Part shown: piece by piece, positions 8,078-18,053 of the stretch
Layout: every line of letters starts with the position of its first letter
How positions within the stretch are numbered: the first letter of the stretch is position 1
Source of the DNA: DAISWO01 sp036826295
GTDB lineage: Bacteria; Patescibacteriota; Saccharimonadia; Saccharimonadales; JAGQNJ01
Assembly: GCA_036826295.1 (NCBI GenBank)
Contig: DAISWO010000001.1
Coordinates: 62,001 to 126,000, forward strand
Length of the DNA stretch: 64,000 nt
Direction: 5' to 3'
Made by a program: the position numbers and the translations under genes
Notes under the pieces: generated by a model
What the model was told of the DNA's origin: nothing
Database searches by the model: none
Seen by the model: the letters and a program-made list of their open reading frames with translations, nothing else

Positions 8078-9139
8078 ATGATTACAAGTATTAGGCTTCA
8101 GAATTTTAGGTCGTATAAAGATAGCGCCTTTGAGTTTGAGTCTGGCACTAATATTATTGTTGGCCCAAACGCTAGCGGTAAGACCAACCTATTAGAGTCT
8201 GTTTACTATGTTTGTAGCATGGGAGCTTTTCGTTCGTCAGACCACCACAACATACAGACCGGCAAAAACTGGGCAAGGATTGACGCCACTACTGACGATA
8301 ATCAAAGACGGACCCTAAAACTAACCGAAGAGAATGGTCGAGTTAATAAAAACTTTGAGATTGATGAAGTAGTTAAAAAACGGCCAACAGCTAAAGAATC
8401 TATCCCAGTAGTATTGTTTGAGCCCAACCAACTATATGAATTAGTTACCTCCCCAGAAGAGCGCCGAAGTTTTATTGATAGTCTAGCGTGCCAAATCTAT
8501 CCAGAGAATACAGTGGCGATCAGTAGTTATAAGCGGGCCTTATCACAACGTAATAGACTATTAAAAATGGGGCGCAAGGACGCAGAGCAGTCGATTTTTG
8601 CTTGGAATATAAGGCTATCGGAGTTTGCCGAGACCATCGTTACTAGACGCCTAGAGCTTATAGAAGAGCTTAATAAAACCCTAGCTGAAAACTACACAGA
8701 GATTGCTGGCGACAAGTATCTGCTAATTGTAGGCTATCAGTCAAAAATAGCTAGCGCGTCTAACTACGCCACTAGGTTGCTTCAGGCGCTAGAACAAAAC
8801 CTAGAAAAAGATTTAGCGCGAGGCTTTACTTCTGTTGGACCACACAGAGACGACCTTTTACTAGAGCTTAATAACAATGATGTTCGTAGCTTTGCATCCA
8901 GAGGCGAGACTCGCACCGCCATACTCGCCTTAAAAAAATGCGAGACTACACTACTCGAACAAAAAACAGGAAAAAAACCTATTTTACTATTTGATGACGT
9001 GTTTAGTGAACTGGATGGAAAAAGACGAAAACTATTAACCGGATTTTTGAGCACCAATCAAACACTTATCACTACAACCGACGCCGACATTATCGATAAA
9101 TCCTATGCCCAAAAAACCCAGCTGATCAAGTTAAAGTGA
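8078..9139 (+). CDS. recF: DNA replication and repair protein RecF
   Basis: SMC-like ABC ATPase that helps load RecA at gapped DNA. The N-terminus reads MITSIRLQNFRSYKDSAFEF and Walker A is VGPNASGKTNLLES. The C-terminal half has the ABC signature region (TSVGPHRDDLLL, FASRGETRTAILALKKCE) and Walker B KPILLFDDVFSELD. A TATAAT box at 8065-8070 is 7 bases before the ATG at 8078 (a GTG at 8075 is also possible), so recF may also have its own leaderless transcript. The 3' end overlaps the convergent gene at 9131 by 9 bases. Confidence 0.95.
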   Translation: MITSIRLQNFRSYKDSAFEFESGTNIIVGPNASGKTNLLESVYYVCSMGAFRSSDHHNIQTGKNWARIDATTDDNQRRTLKLTEENGRVNKNFEIDEVVKKRPTAKESIPVVLFEPNQLYELVTSPEERRSFIDSLACQIYPENTVAISSYKRALSQRNRLLKMGRKDAEQSIFAWNIRLSEFAETIVTRRLELIEELNKTLAENYTEIAGDKYLLIVGYQSKIASASNYATRLLQALEQNLEKDLARGFTSVGPHRDDLLLELNNNDVRSFASRGETRTAILALKKCETTLLEQKTGKKPILLFDDVFSELDGKRRKLLTGFLSTNQTLITTTDADIIDKSYAQKTQLIKLK

Positions 9140-10465
9140 GCCCTCTTGCCTCTCGATCATTACCCATGTTTTATTCAGTTGATTAACGTCACAGACACAG
9201 GTATCTTTTAAAATACCAACAGTCTTACTTACAATATTTTTCGTTTTATTGTTATCTGCAGTCATTACAACCGAGCTGTTCATAATACTATAGTCAAATG
9301 TGTATTGATCGTGTCTGACGGGCACCTTAGGCAGATTGTAACTTTTAACATTATTAATAATATCTTTATCCGAATATACTACCATACGGTTGTTATTGGT
9401 TAATGATAGTAATATCAAAGGATTCTTTGAAGCAACAATTATTTTTGATACTGGATCGATTATCTTCGAACCAGAATGATCTATTTCAACAATTTGTTTC
9501 TCGCCGTTATTCAGGTCGTATATTTCAACTTTATCAGGCTTAGAAATTTTATTAAACGTAACGATATGACCGTTATAGGTATCAGAATAGCCTTCGATAG
9601 GCGTGTAAGATTTTTCTTCACCTGTTACTAAATCCCGTATTTTTATGTCGTGGTTAGACCCCTTTTCTTCATTATGCTCTACTACGCCACCTTCGTCTCC
9701 AGAGATGGATTCATTTATTGGAGAGTATATTAATTTGTTTGTATGTTTGTCTAAAGTAACCCCAATAGCACTATTTATAATTTTTTTAATTGACGATCCA
9801 TCATGCTCATAGACAGCGCCCGCATAGTCAGTAAGGTATATTCTTTCCCCGACAGAGCCAATAATTTTCCTTGCCGCTATATCATTAACAAGCGAGCGAT
9901 ACTTCCCTGAATCCTCCTTAATCAACATATCTACCTTTTCCCCAGACGACAATAAAAAAACAATACCTTTTTTGGTTAGAATTCCATCTATTACAGAATT
10001 ATATTTGGGAGGAAACGCAGCTTTAATAGAATTGCTAGTTATTAAAAACCAAGCTTGTTTGTTGTATCTAGGCGGTTCACTACCACTTAGGTAGTTGTTC
10101 AATAGTTGGCTGTTAGGCGGGTAATAGTAGGATCTAACTAGGAGTTTATTATCTAAACCTGAAACTTTGTCAACATTATATAGAGGAAAGTCGTCGGTGA
10201 GTAGCTTGGTATTTAAAAAATCTTTATCATTAGCAAGATTCAACACAGCACTAGAAGAGCCAGTAAAGAATCCTAATTCTTTTGAATCTTTTGAATAATC
10301 AAAGTTGTCGATTCTCGCAATGTTTGTTGCTGCAATATCACTAGAACGCAATCTATAATCATCAACGTCCTCGCTCTTCCTCAATAAAGATACCAAAATA
10401 AGCAATATACACATAAATGTTAATAGTATTGATACTAAAATTACCACTCTTTTTTTATTCATCAA
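9131..10465 (-). CDS. Membrane-anchored extracellular protein, unknown function
   Basis: Not recognised. The 444-aa protein has one N-terminal membrane segment (VVILVSILLTFMCILLILVSLL) after a short basic cytoplasmic tail, so most of it is outside. The rest is rich in short strands with repeated patterns such as VVYSDKDIINN, KLIYSPINESI and GHIVTFNKISK, reminiscent of a beta-propeller, though I see no clear repeat unit. It is the last gene of the leftward secretion operon, 9 bases after the SGNH/amidase gene, so it is probably co-expressed with the T4SS-like machine and may be a surface accessory. AGGAGG lies just before the start. Confidence 0.7.
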   Translation of the reverse strand: MMNKKRVVILVSILLTFMCILLILVSLLRKSEDVDDYRLRSSDIAATNIARIDNFDYSKDSKELGFFTGSSSAVLNLANDKDFLNTKLLTDDFPLYNVDKVSGLDNKLLVRSYYYPPNSQLLNNYLSGSEPPRYNKQAWFLITSNSIKAAFPPKYNSVIDGILTKKGIVFLLSSGEKVDMLIKEDSGKYRSLVNDIAARKIIGSVGERIYLTDYAGAVYEHDGSSIKKIINSAIGVTLDKHTNKLIYSPINESISGDEGGVVEHNEEKGSNHDIKIRDLVTGEEKSYTPIEGYSDTYNGHIVTFNKISKPDKVEIYDLNNGEKQIVEIDHSGSKIIDPVSKIIVASKNPLILLSLTNNNRMVVYSDKDIINNVKSYNLPKVPVRHDQYTFDYSIMNSSVVMTADNNKTKNIVSKTVGILKDTCVCDVNQLNKTWVMIERQEGSL

Positions 10466-10474
10466 ACTTCCTCC

Positions 10475-12169
10475 TTAATACCAATTAAAAGCATGCGAGT
10501 GTTCAAGAGCACGACATGGCGTTTGATATCTACCTGCAATATAGTCTAGGCCCCAGGTTATCTGGGTTCGTGGATTAGTACGCCAGTCAGGGCCTGCAGT
10601 CGCCATTTTCCCACCAGGCTTAGATTGAGGCAAACCATAAGCGTCATCCTCTTCTTCGGTTATGGTTTCGCTTCCATTAAGAGATCCGTCTCCGTTGGTG
10701 TCGTTATTGCCTTCAGCGTCATTGATTGCAAGATGATTCCAGCTAGACTCTCTGGTCCATAGCTCTAACAAACAACCCCACTCTGACCCGGTCCAACCCC
10801 TTTCTGCAGCCATAGACTCGCCAAGTTTTTTATTTTCATCTGGCGTACCACCACTTCCACCATATTGTGGGCTCCCGCAATTATCCACGTTAGTAAACCC
10901 ACCAGTTTTTACAGCCTCAATAATTTTATTTAGGTATGTGTCTCCAACATCACTTTTTCTACCTGGGCTAATTAGGTGATGTGACAATACTCCCTTTAGA
11001 TCACCCACATTAGTGTCGGTCTCCATCCCATATTTTTGGATAATATACGATACTGTTTTAGCAACAGCAGCTGCCTGGACAGGGTTATTATTAATCTCTT
11101 GTTCTGCTGTTTCAACCGTCCCATCACTACCTGCGGCAATTTCTATACCAATTGTTTTGCTATTGGCGTTTGAAGCGTGAGCAGTTAGGGTTGCTAGATC
11201 ATCCACTAATTGATATACCGTTCCCGATCCATCGATGTATAACTGAACCGACAGCCCCCTGCCACCAATAATAGAAATAAAATCTTCTACACTAGTGTTC
11301 GGAGATCCGCCGGTCCAGTGCAGAACTACACCTGTTGGCTGTATGGGTGGTCCAGAGAAAGGAGCTGGCGATATCTTTTGGATAAAATCTCCTGATACTT
11401 CTCCGTTAGTTTGAGGCGCGCTCGTGTCGATGGTGGCCGTAGTACCTGTTGATCGTGTTGCTGGTGCTTCGCCAACCTCGCCAGCCAACCACTTAGATTT
11501 CTTATCGTAACCAGCATCGGTATGATGCACACCATCTTCAAGGTAAGGATACTTTTCGGGATTACTAGTGACCTCTTCCTCCCAGTTCAGTATGGTATAT
11601 TCAAGGTCTTCAGACCGGCTTTCGATCAATCGGTTTACCTCGTCGTTTCCTAAAAATGAAGGGTCAATAAACGCACCATCTTTAACATGTACATTTACCC
11701 AGTAGACTTTAGCAGTGGGCGCTTTATCCTTAATTTTTTCAATTAACTCAGGGATTTTTTGTTCAAGATCGGTTTCAGGGTTTGTGCCTAGGGCTACTAC
11801 GATCGCATCACTTTCGGCGACTGTGTCTTTATCTTCCTCGATCTTAGGTAATGAGTCTCCAATATTGAACCCATTAGTAGCTTGAATATCAGGACTACCC
11901 CAACCTTTGTCTTCTAGTTTCGAAACTAGACTGCCCTTTTCTCGCATCCCTACGGTTAACGAGTCACCAATCATATATATATTTGCACCCAAATCTGATG
12001 CGTCTTCTTCACATTCGTTGTCTATATCAAACCTAAGGCTCCCCCCGTCGATAACTTGTTTTTGTTCCGTACTTAAAGCTATTGCGACGTTTGATGCGCC
12101 GGAAACATAATTGAAGAATAAAACCCCAAGGATTAGCAGTGTTGATATTCTCAAAAATAACCTATTCAT
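10475..12169 (-). CDS. Three-domain wall enzyme: SGNH esterase + amidase + lysozyme-like
   Basis: A 564-aa secreted or anchored protein. An N-terminal hydrophobic segment (residues 4-24) is a signal or anchor. Residues about 60-230 are an SGNH/GDSL hydrolase, with GDS at 68-70 and the closing D..H in EDGVHH near 212-215. Residues about 275-420 are an N-acetylmuramoyl-L-alanine amidase (amidase_2/PGRP type), with LHWTGG (His284) and SHHLISPG (397-398) as zinc ligands. Residues 450-564 are the lysozyme-like domain ending YGLPQSKPGGKMATAGPDWR...ITWGLDYI, with candidate Glu474; a canonical EF-hand loop (490-501, DTNGDGSLNGSE) is inserted in it. I start at 12169, with GGGAGA six bases upstream, just past the previous stop. 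It probably opens peptidoglycan for the secretion apparatus. Confidence 0.85.
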   Translation of the reverse strand: MNRLFLRISTLLILGVLFFNYVSGASNVAIALSTEQKQVIDGGSLRFDIDNECEEDASDLGANIYMIGDSLTVGMREKGSLVSKLEDKGWGSPDIQATNGFNIGDSLPKIEEDKDTVAESDAIVVALGTNPETDLEQKIPELIEKIKDKAPTAKVYWVNVHVKDGAFIDPSFLGNDEVNRLIESRSEDLEYTILNWEEEVTSNPEKYPYLEDGVHHTDAGYDKKSKWLAGEVGEAPATRSTGTTATIDTSAPQTNGEVSGDFIQKISPAPFSGPPIQPTGVVLHWTGGSPNTSVEDFISIIGGRGLSVQLYIDGSGTVYQLVDDLATLTAHASNANSKTIGIEIAAGSDGTVETAEQEINNNPVQAAAVAKTVSYIIQKYGMETDTNVGDLKGVLSHHLISPGRKSDVGDTYLNKIIEAVKTGGFTNVDNCGSPQYGGSGGTPDENKKLGESMAAERGWTGSEWGCLLELWTRESSWNHLAINDAEGNNDTNGDGSLNGSETITEEEDDAYGLPQSKPGGKMATAGPDWRTNPRTQITWGLDYIAGRYQTPCRALEHSHAFNWY

Positions 12170-12171
12170 TA

Positions 12172-15078
12172 CTATCTCCCATTTACCGACCAGTGCCAAG
12201 GTTCGCTCGGCAGATTAAAGAACCCATAGGTTGCAGCATTTGCGGACAACCATATATAGCATGCGGTCCCACGCGATCGGCAATTATCGAAGTCAATAGC
12301 TAAACCTCTTTCATGATTAGATGTGCCGGGTATTGCAGTCGGGACCCTGCAAGATGATGGCGATGCGTTATATATGTCCGGACATCCGTTTATTATGCGT
12401 AACTGAATTTGTCTAGCGTTGCTTCTCCAGCAAGAACCAGTCAATGTCACTCCATCAGCCGCCGCCGCCGCGATCATAGCGTTAGCATTTGCGGCTATAC
12501 TCTTATGACAACCCGAACTGAGCCCAGTAACCGGTTCAATATCTGCTTCGGTAACAACTCCGTCTGGAAGAGGACCATTAGCCCCTGGTGTCGAACTTGA
12601 TTTGCTCTGGTCTGGTAATCCTAATTCATCGCATGCGGATTCGTCGGCGCCCTCATAGCACACGGCTGATTTTGCGGTAATTGTGTCGGAGAGGTAGAAG
12701 CGATATTTTTTTAGCTTTATTTTTTCGGTCTCGTTAATACCAACACCGGCGCATTTCTCTGGTATGTCTTTATAATTAACTGCTTCAGTGGTTTGGATTT
12801 TTCCTGTTGTGCTGATTGTGGTCTTAAAACACTTTTCGCCGTACTTTCTGTTCATTTCCTTCAAAAGTTCAAAATTATTCTTTTCCATTTCTTTGGCTAT
12901 GTCGTAAGGGTTCTCAAAAGTCTCATCTCTTTGTTCGTCTAGGCTGAAGCCGTATTCTGGGAAGCCATAGTCGTAGTCAACTGATGCAGCTTTTGTCTTG
13001 CCGCCGAAGATATTGCCAAAATTAGTGAATATATTGCTGAAGTTCTTTAGTGGTGCTTGTAGGCCATAAGACAGAGTTGATGAGGTTGCAAAATAATTCG
13101 GGTTATTAAACACTGATGAGGCGAATAACGAGTTAGTTTCTTTAGGGTCTAAATAGCGGGCGTATAGACTCTTGGTCTTCATGTCGTAGCGCTCTAACTC
13201 TTTGCGCTTATAGTCTAGGGCAATTTCTTCTTCAGGCTGTAGCTCTCTTCCGCCAAAACTCAGAGCATTATCATTAGCATTTAATCGATTCCCAAAGTTA
13301 ACGCAGTTACCCCACTGCGGACCATCGGCACATTGCAGTGCCGCCCCCGCCAACCAATTAACAAGCGAATCTACATAATCGGATCCTAGTACGCCCGCTC
13401 CAATAAATATAGCGTTCACTGTGGCTGAAGCTGCGGCTGCCGATGCTCCTCCAGAAATGAATGCAACGACCCCGTCAAGGACATCGGAAACGCCTATACA
13501 GGCACTACCCACGCAAGCATTCAGATCTATCAATACATCACAAGCTGTCTGGCCTGTTGGAAGGGCATTGATAAGGTCATTAATAACCGTAAAAAGTGGT
13601 GGATTCTCTTTACCGGGTTTAGAACTGGCTGGTAAATCTGCTGGTTTAACTCGCTGCCCCTCATTTTCTCCTTTGGTGGCAGTTCGTTCACCGATTTGAT
13701 CTTGACCGAGTTCTGCCTGGATACTATCTGCGGAAAAGGCGCTAAGCTTACCTATGTCAGTATCGCCCATAAATCTAGTAAACAATGCACCCATTTCGTC
13801 TGAGGTAACGTCTTGATCACCGAACTGAACTTGAGAACCTAAGGCTAGGCCATCAAGACCAATTCTCATTAGAGGAATAACAAGTTCCGCCTGTCGGATA
13901 GCTTCCATAGAGCCACCGATCTGATCAATGTTACAGATGAGCTCATAGAGGCCCACTGCACCAACCGTTCCCGCTACAGCACCAATTATTTTACCTTTAA
14001 CTCCTGATGGTGTATCTGCATCCAGGCCATCGGGGGCGTTCCGACGAATATTATCTCTTGTATCGGCGTCTATTTGGTCTTGAGATGGGGGTGGTTTGGC
14101 TCTATCGGGGGCTGATACCCCAGTTTTTACACGCTCGTCATGATGCTGTTTTACGGATTTGGTGTAGTCAACTATTGACTCACCGGCTTCTCGATAAAAG
14201 TTTTGTAATGGGTGAAACCCCCCAGCGTAGCGCTTTTTAGACAGCCTGTGGGTAATAGCGTTTGAGATACCATCTTCGCTTATTGCTATTCTTAAGTCGT
14301 CAGTCATAGTACGGATTCCGGTTCGACTGCCAAACCCCCTCGGCGCATCGATCTGCTTTAATCTGCCGTCTCCTGAACTACTGTAACCTTTGGCTTTTAA
14401 TTCGTCGAAAGCACTTTTGCCTTTAGGCGTATCAGTATCAAAAGTAAAACTAGTCAGAACTTTATTACTATAATTTGGGGTAATACCAAGATCTTTCAGT
14501 CTGGTGTCAACCTTTTTAGCGTATTTATTGCCAATTGCACCGAGGTTATTGTCTATACCGTTACCACGAGCATATCGCCATAAGCGAGTTAGACGTCCGT
14601 CTTGCATATTGGCGTTATTCTCGTGGTGAAACGGCCCCATAAGACTTGCCATATGAACAAATGCTAGTGGACCACTGGCGGTCATTAATATCCCTAGGAT
14701 ACCCCCGATGCCTAAGATTCCTGCAACGCCACCAGCGGCTTGTTTTTTAGTAATCTTTCCACGAAAACGCCCGCTTTTTTTGCCATTGCTAGTGTCTTTA
14801 AAGAATCCTGAATTGTTATTATTATCATCTCCGTGTGAGATTGCCTTATTGTCGAGTAATTTACTTGCTTCGTCTTTTCCGGCTCGGTAGGGAGAGCTGT
14901 CGTAGCCTAATTTTTCGCGCTTGGCTATATCTTCTGCGGCCCCGTTGTGAGCCTCACGGTCCATAGCGTCTTCTTGGTCTTTATGGATGCCCATTAATTC
15001 TCGGAGTTTATCGTCAGAGATATTATTATCGCCGGCAAGGCTTTTGTCCTCAGTTTTTTCTGGATCGTAGACTGACAT
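12172..15078 (-). CDS. Large T4SS-associated membrane protein with VanY-type peptidase domain
   Basis: A 968-aa protein. The charged N-terminal about 105 residues look cytoplasmic and disordered and are followed by a glycine-rich membrane segment (AAGGVAGILGIGGILGILMT) and further hydrophobic stretches near residues 365-385 and 545-590. The last about 125 residues are an M15B/VanY D,D-carboxypeptidase domain: GSCWRSNARQIQLR, then zinc motif SNHERGLAIDF near residue 919 and EPWHWS near 960. A stretch of many Asp/Asn/Lys residues separates the parts. It lies between VirB4 and the three-domain wall enzyme, so this operon encodes at least four predicted wall-acting activities. Function of the middle is unknown; it may be a structural subunit. 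Confidence 0.8.
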   Translation of the reverse strand: MSVYDPEKTEDKSLAGDNNISDDKLRELMGIHKDQEDAMDREAHNGAAEDIAKREKLGYDSSPYRAGKDEASKLLDNKAISHGDDNNNNSGFFKDTSNGKKSGRFRGKITKKQAAGGVAGILGIGGILGILMTASGPLAFVHMASLMGPFHHENNANMQDGRLTRLWRYARGNGIDNNLGAIGNKYAKKVDTRLKDLGITPNYSNKVLTSFTFDTDTPKGKSAFDELKAKGYSSSGDGRLKQIDAPRGFGSRTGIRTMTDDLRIAISEDGISNAITHRLSKKRYAGGFHPLQNFYREAGESIVDYTKSVKQHHDERVKTGVSAPDRAKPPPSQDQIDADTRDNIRRNAPDGLDADTPSGVKGKIIGAVAGTVGAVGLYELICNIDQIGGSMEAIRQAELVIPLMRIGLDGLALGSQVQFGDQDVTSDEMGALFTRFMGDTDIGKLSAFSADSIQAELGQDQIGERTATKGENEGQRVKPADLPASSKPGKENPPLFTVINDLINALPTGQTACDVLIDLNACVGSACIGVSDVLDGVVAFISGGASAAAASATVNAIFIGAGVLGSDYVDSLVNWLAGAALQCADGPQWGNCVNFGNRLNANDNALSFGGRELQPEEEIALDYKRKELERYDMKTKSLYARYLDPKETNSLFASSVFNNPNYFATSSTLSYGLQAPLKNFSNIFTNFGNIFGGKTKAASVDYDYGFPEYGFSLDEQRDETFENPYDIAKEMEKNNFELLKEMNRKYGEKCFKTTISTTGKIQTTEAVNYKDIPEKCAGVGINETEKIKLKKYRFYLSDTITAKSAVCYEGADESACDELGLPDQSKSSSTPGANGPLPDGVVTEADIEPVTGLSSGCHKSIAANANAMIAAAAADGVTLTGSCWRSNARQIQLRIINGCPDIYNASPSSCRVPTAIPGTSNHERGLAIDFDNCRSRGTACYIWLSANAATYGFFNLPSEPWHWSVNGR

Positions 15079-15115
15079 TTATTCTACCCTCTAGTGCCTA
15101 AAGTCATTTCAATCA

Positions 15116-17044
15116 TTATATCGCAGGTGGAGTACTTATTGGACTTAAGTTGATATTGCCCTGACCGTCTTTAATAACTCCTTTGGAGTCAAGGTCTTGG
15201 ATCTCTTCGGGGTTGGTGGTGATTAGGCTAGTCTCGGTATCACTGGCTGCAATCTGTATGTGCACATGATTCTGACCGGCAAAGAACAAGCCTTGACCAA
15301 TAGGAAACTGACTTAATCGCTTTGCCTCATTCTCGGTAAGCTTAAAGACGTCGGCCAGCATATCAACTGCTGACGGAGACTGCTTTAGTAGCAGTTGCAG
15401 AGAAGCGTTGGCTACAATTGCCCGACCTAGACGTGATCCAATAAAATCTTCTACATCCTGAGTAATAGTGGTTATGCCCAAGTTATATTTTCGGGCCCGC
15501 TTAGCCAGAGAAAACATAAAGTTAGCAGAATCTTCATATCGCATTATCTGCCAAGCCTCATCAATAATTAAGATACGTTTTTTCATGTCGGATTTGGTGA
15601 TATTCCAAATATGGTTGAGCACGATATACATAGCTACAGGTCGGAGTTCGTCCTCTAGATCGCGAACGTTAAAGACTACCATTTGGTTTTTCATCTCAAT
15701 ATTGGATTGCTGAGAGAATATGCCAGCAAATGTACCGCTAGTGTATTTTCGTAGGCGTTGTGCCAGCTGTGGGCCGGTGCCTCCCATGTGTAGCAGGGTA
15801 TCGTACAAATCAGTAATGGTAGGCGGTATAGAATTATGGGTAAGTGGGTCTTGGGTTATTCCTGCCTTGGCATACGTTTCAATTAATGCGGCGTCTAAAT
15901 CAGCCTCTTCGACTGGTGATAATGCTGGCGCTGATGTACCGCCACTAGATTGCGATGCTAGCATCTGAGCCTGCGCCCCACCCATCATCAATCTCAATAG
16001 CCCATGTAATGTTATTAGGTTGCTACGTAGTGCGTTATCGGCCTCGTCAGTATCAATGACTTTAGGCAAGTCGAACGGGTTGATTCGTGTATTAGAGTTT
16101 AAGCTTAGTCGGACATAGGCGCCAGCGACTGCTTCACACATCCTTTGGTATTCGTTCTCAGGATCAACTATCACAATCTCTGTGCCAAACATCATAGAAC
16201 GAAGTGCTTCTAGCTTAACGGCAAAAGATTTTCCGGCACCAGATTTTGCGAACACCACGGCGTTGCCGTTTTCTAGACTAAAGCGATCAAATATAACCAG
16301 TCCAGAGTTATGCATATTTATCCCATAAAGCACGCCGTCATCTTGGCTGAGGTCGGCGCTAGTGAATGGGAAGCTGGTACTGGCAGCACCAGTGCTCATG
16401 TTACGCCTAATCTCTAGCTGATCGGTAAATTGAGGTACGGTACTAGCTAGCGCTTGCTCTTGTTGTGAAGTAGCGGGTTTTGAATAGACTAGTTGTTGGC
16501 CAAGCATAGACTCAACCTTATGTGCTATATACTCGAGCTCGTCTAGGCTATTGCCATAAATAGTAAAGTAAAAGCCAATCCTAAAAAAGCGCTCTTCGCC
16601 AACTTGGAGCTTGTCGCGAATTTCTTCAGCATCGGTAATTGCAGCTTGTTTGCCGGGGTCACGGACTCGGCCCTTTTCTTCGTCGATCTGAATTCCGGCT
16701 TCCATTTGCGATACTTTTTTACGCAGACTTTCCATAACTAGTCGGCTTTCAACAGGATAAATAAACATTGAGATGTCGATTATCTCGTCAAGGTTGATTA
16801 GCCCACTGGTCCAGCCGGTAGTTAGTGAACGTGGATATCCAAAAACATAGTACGTGCGGGCAAAGCGACTACCAATCTGAAAGTGAGTGCTACTCAGCTC
16901 TACCGAGCTTGGGGCGATAAAATCGCGAAGTGCAGTTACGCCCTTTCTATAAATTTCGCCGACTTCTTGCTCTTCGCGTCGGCGCTGAGCTTCAGCTAGC
17001 TCTTTAGGATCGGTAATGGCTTTTTTGCCGCTAAATAGACCCAT
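15116..17044 (-). CDS. virB4: VirB4-family T4SS ATPase
   Basis: Cytoplasmic hexameric ATPase that powers a type IV secretion or conjugation-like system. Of 642 aa, residues 1-240 correspond to the later part of the VirB4 N-domain (SRFARTYYVFGYPRSLTTGW). Walker A AKSGAGKS is at 266-273 and is followed by EIVIVDPENEYQRMCEAV. Walker B is RILIIDEAWQIMRYEDS, then the KRARKYNLGITTITQDVEDF sensor region. Its first domain is carried by the separate gene immediately upstream (2-base gap). No VirD4 or VirB11 homologue is visible in the window, so substrate and direction of transport are open. Confidence 0.93.
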   Translation of the reverse strand: MGLFSGKKAITDPKELAEAQRRREEQEVGEIYRKGVTALRDFIAPSSVELSSTHFQIGSRFARTYYVFGYPRSLTTGWTSGLINLDEIIDISMFIYPVESRLVMESLRKKVSQMEAGIQIDEEKGRVRDPGKQAAITDAEEIRDKLQVGEERFFRIGFYFTIYGNSLDELEYIAHKVESMLGQQLVYSKPATSQQEQALASTVPQFTDQLEIRRNMSTGAASTSFPFTSADLSQDDGVLYGINMHNSGLVIFDRFSLENGNAVVFAKSGAGKSFAVKLEALRSMMFGTEIVIVDPENEYQRMCEAVAGAYVRLSLNSNTRINPFDLPKVIDTDEADNALRSNLITLHGLLRLMMGGAQAQMLASQSSGGTSAPALSPVEEADLDAALIETYAKAGITQDPLTHNSIPPTITDLYDTLLHMGGTGPQLAQRLRKYTSGTFAGIFSQQSNIEMKNQMVVFNVRDLEDELRPVAMYIVLNHIWNITKSDMKKRILIIDEAWQIMRYEDSANFMFSLAKRARKYNLGITTITQDVEDFIGSRLGRAIVANASLQLLLKQSPSAVDMLADVFKLTENEAKRLSQFPIGQGLFFAGQNHVHIQIAASDTETSLITTNPEEIQDLDSKGVIKDGQGNINLSPISTPPAI

Positions 17045-17046
17045 AT

Positions 17047-17907
17047 CTATAAATCCTGCTCGATACTAGGTTTTGGGGCGTGCCCCGGACCTTTTACGAT
17101 TACTGGTGCGGACACATCATCAAAATTATGCAATTGCTGTCTAGTAGCGGTATCGGGGTTATAAAAGTCATAATACAGTTCGATTAATTCCTGCGTATCA
17201 AGAGGTACAGACTTTACTCCGCATTGTTCGAGACCTGCGATTACGGCTTGGATCCGGTTTCGAAGCTCATCTTTTGCTTCGGCAAGGACTTGCTCGGTAA
17301 CCACCACCTGAGGTTGCTTTGATTTGTTAAGCATACTCGACAACCCGGTAAAAAAATTCTTACTCTGCGTTATGGCGCGTTTAACTGAGACATTAGAGAA
17401 GAATGGCACAACGATATAAAAATATTTGTCCATAATATTTGATTCGGTAGATAGGTCAGTAATGTAATCGATATAATCATCCATCAATATACCGAGAAGC
17501 ATGTTGTCTTCTTGGCTTCTTGTTTTTGCCAGCTTGTCTAGGTACGGACGGATATCGACTTTTTGTGATCGGATAAAGATTTGAATATCAAAATATAGTG
17601 AGTTTAGAAATGCTTGATAACCAGCCTCCACCGATTCTTGTTCCCCGGCGCTCATTAAATCAAAGTTAATACTTTTTGCCATAACGACAGAGCGAAAAGA
17701 TCCATCGTTCATGATAACAATGCCGTCACGGATCTCTGCAATCTGTAACATATTCTGTGTACTAGCTGGATTTGCCTTTGGCTTAGCCGGTTGTTGAGCT
17801 GGGGCTGGTGCGCGGGTCGCGGCTTTTGCAGGCTGAACTACGCCTTGTACTGGTGGCTGGGCTGTTTGGGTTGGTGTCTGGGGTGGTTGGTTCATATTAG
17901 GATTCAT
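17047..17907 (-). CDS. Separate VirB4 N-terminal-domain-like protein
   Basis: A 286-aa protein with a Pro/Gln/Ala-rich start (about 45 residues) and then a folded part: QIAEIRDGIVIMNDGSFRSV, then FDIQIFIRSQKVDIRPYLDKL and DKYFYIVVPFF. This is the pattern of the first part of VirB4/TraC proteins (CagE/TrbE/VirB N-region). It ends 2 bases before the VirB4 ATPase gene, which starts in the middle of that domain. I infer a split VirB4. The alternative is an independent accessory that binds VirB4. It has no membrane segment. Confidence 0.65.
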   Translation of the reverse strand: MNPNMNQPPQTPTQTAQPPVQGVVQPAKAATRAPAPAQQPAKPKANPASTQNMLQIAEIRDGIVIMNDGSFRSVVMAKSINFDLMSAGEQESVEAGYQAFLNSLYFDIQIFIRSQKVDIRPYLDKLAKTRSQEDNMLLGILMDDYIDYITDLSTESNIMDKYFYIVVPFFSNVSVKRAITQSKNFFTGLSSMLNKSKQPQVVVTEQVLAEAKDELRNRIQAVIAGLEQCGVKSVPLDTQELIELYYDFYNPDTATRQQLHNFDDVSAPVIVKGPGHAPKPSIEQDL

Positions 17908-18053
17908 ACGATAGAAACCAGATTAATTTTGTATGCTGCTTTTGTGACCATAAAGTAATCAATCCCTGTCTTGGTATTTTTGTCATGGATTGGGTAGTGT
18001 TTAGTTTTATCGAGATTCATTAGTTTGCCCACCAATAGGCTGATTCGATGTTA

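Noticed and set aside
12409..14890. Several frames of 60-92 codons opposite the large VanY-domain gene
   Set aside because: They are shadows of a long gene with clear domains; no ribosome sites or known motifs.
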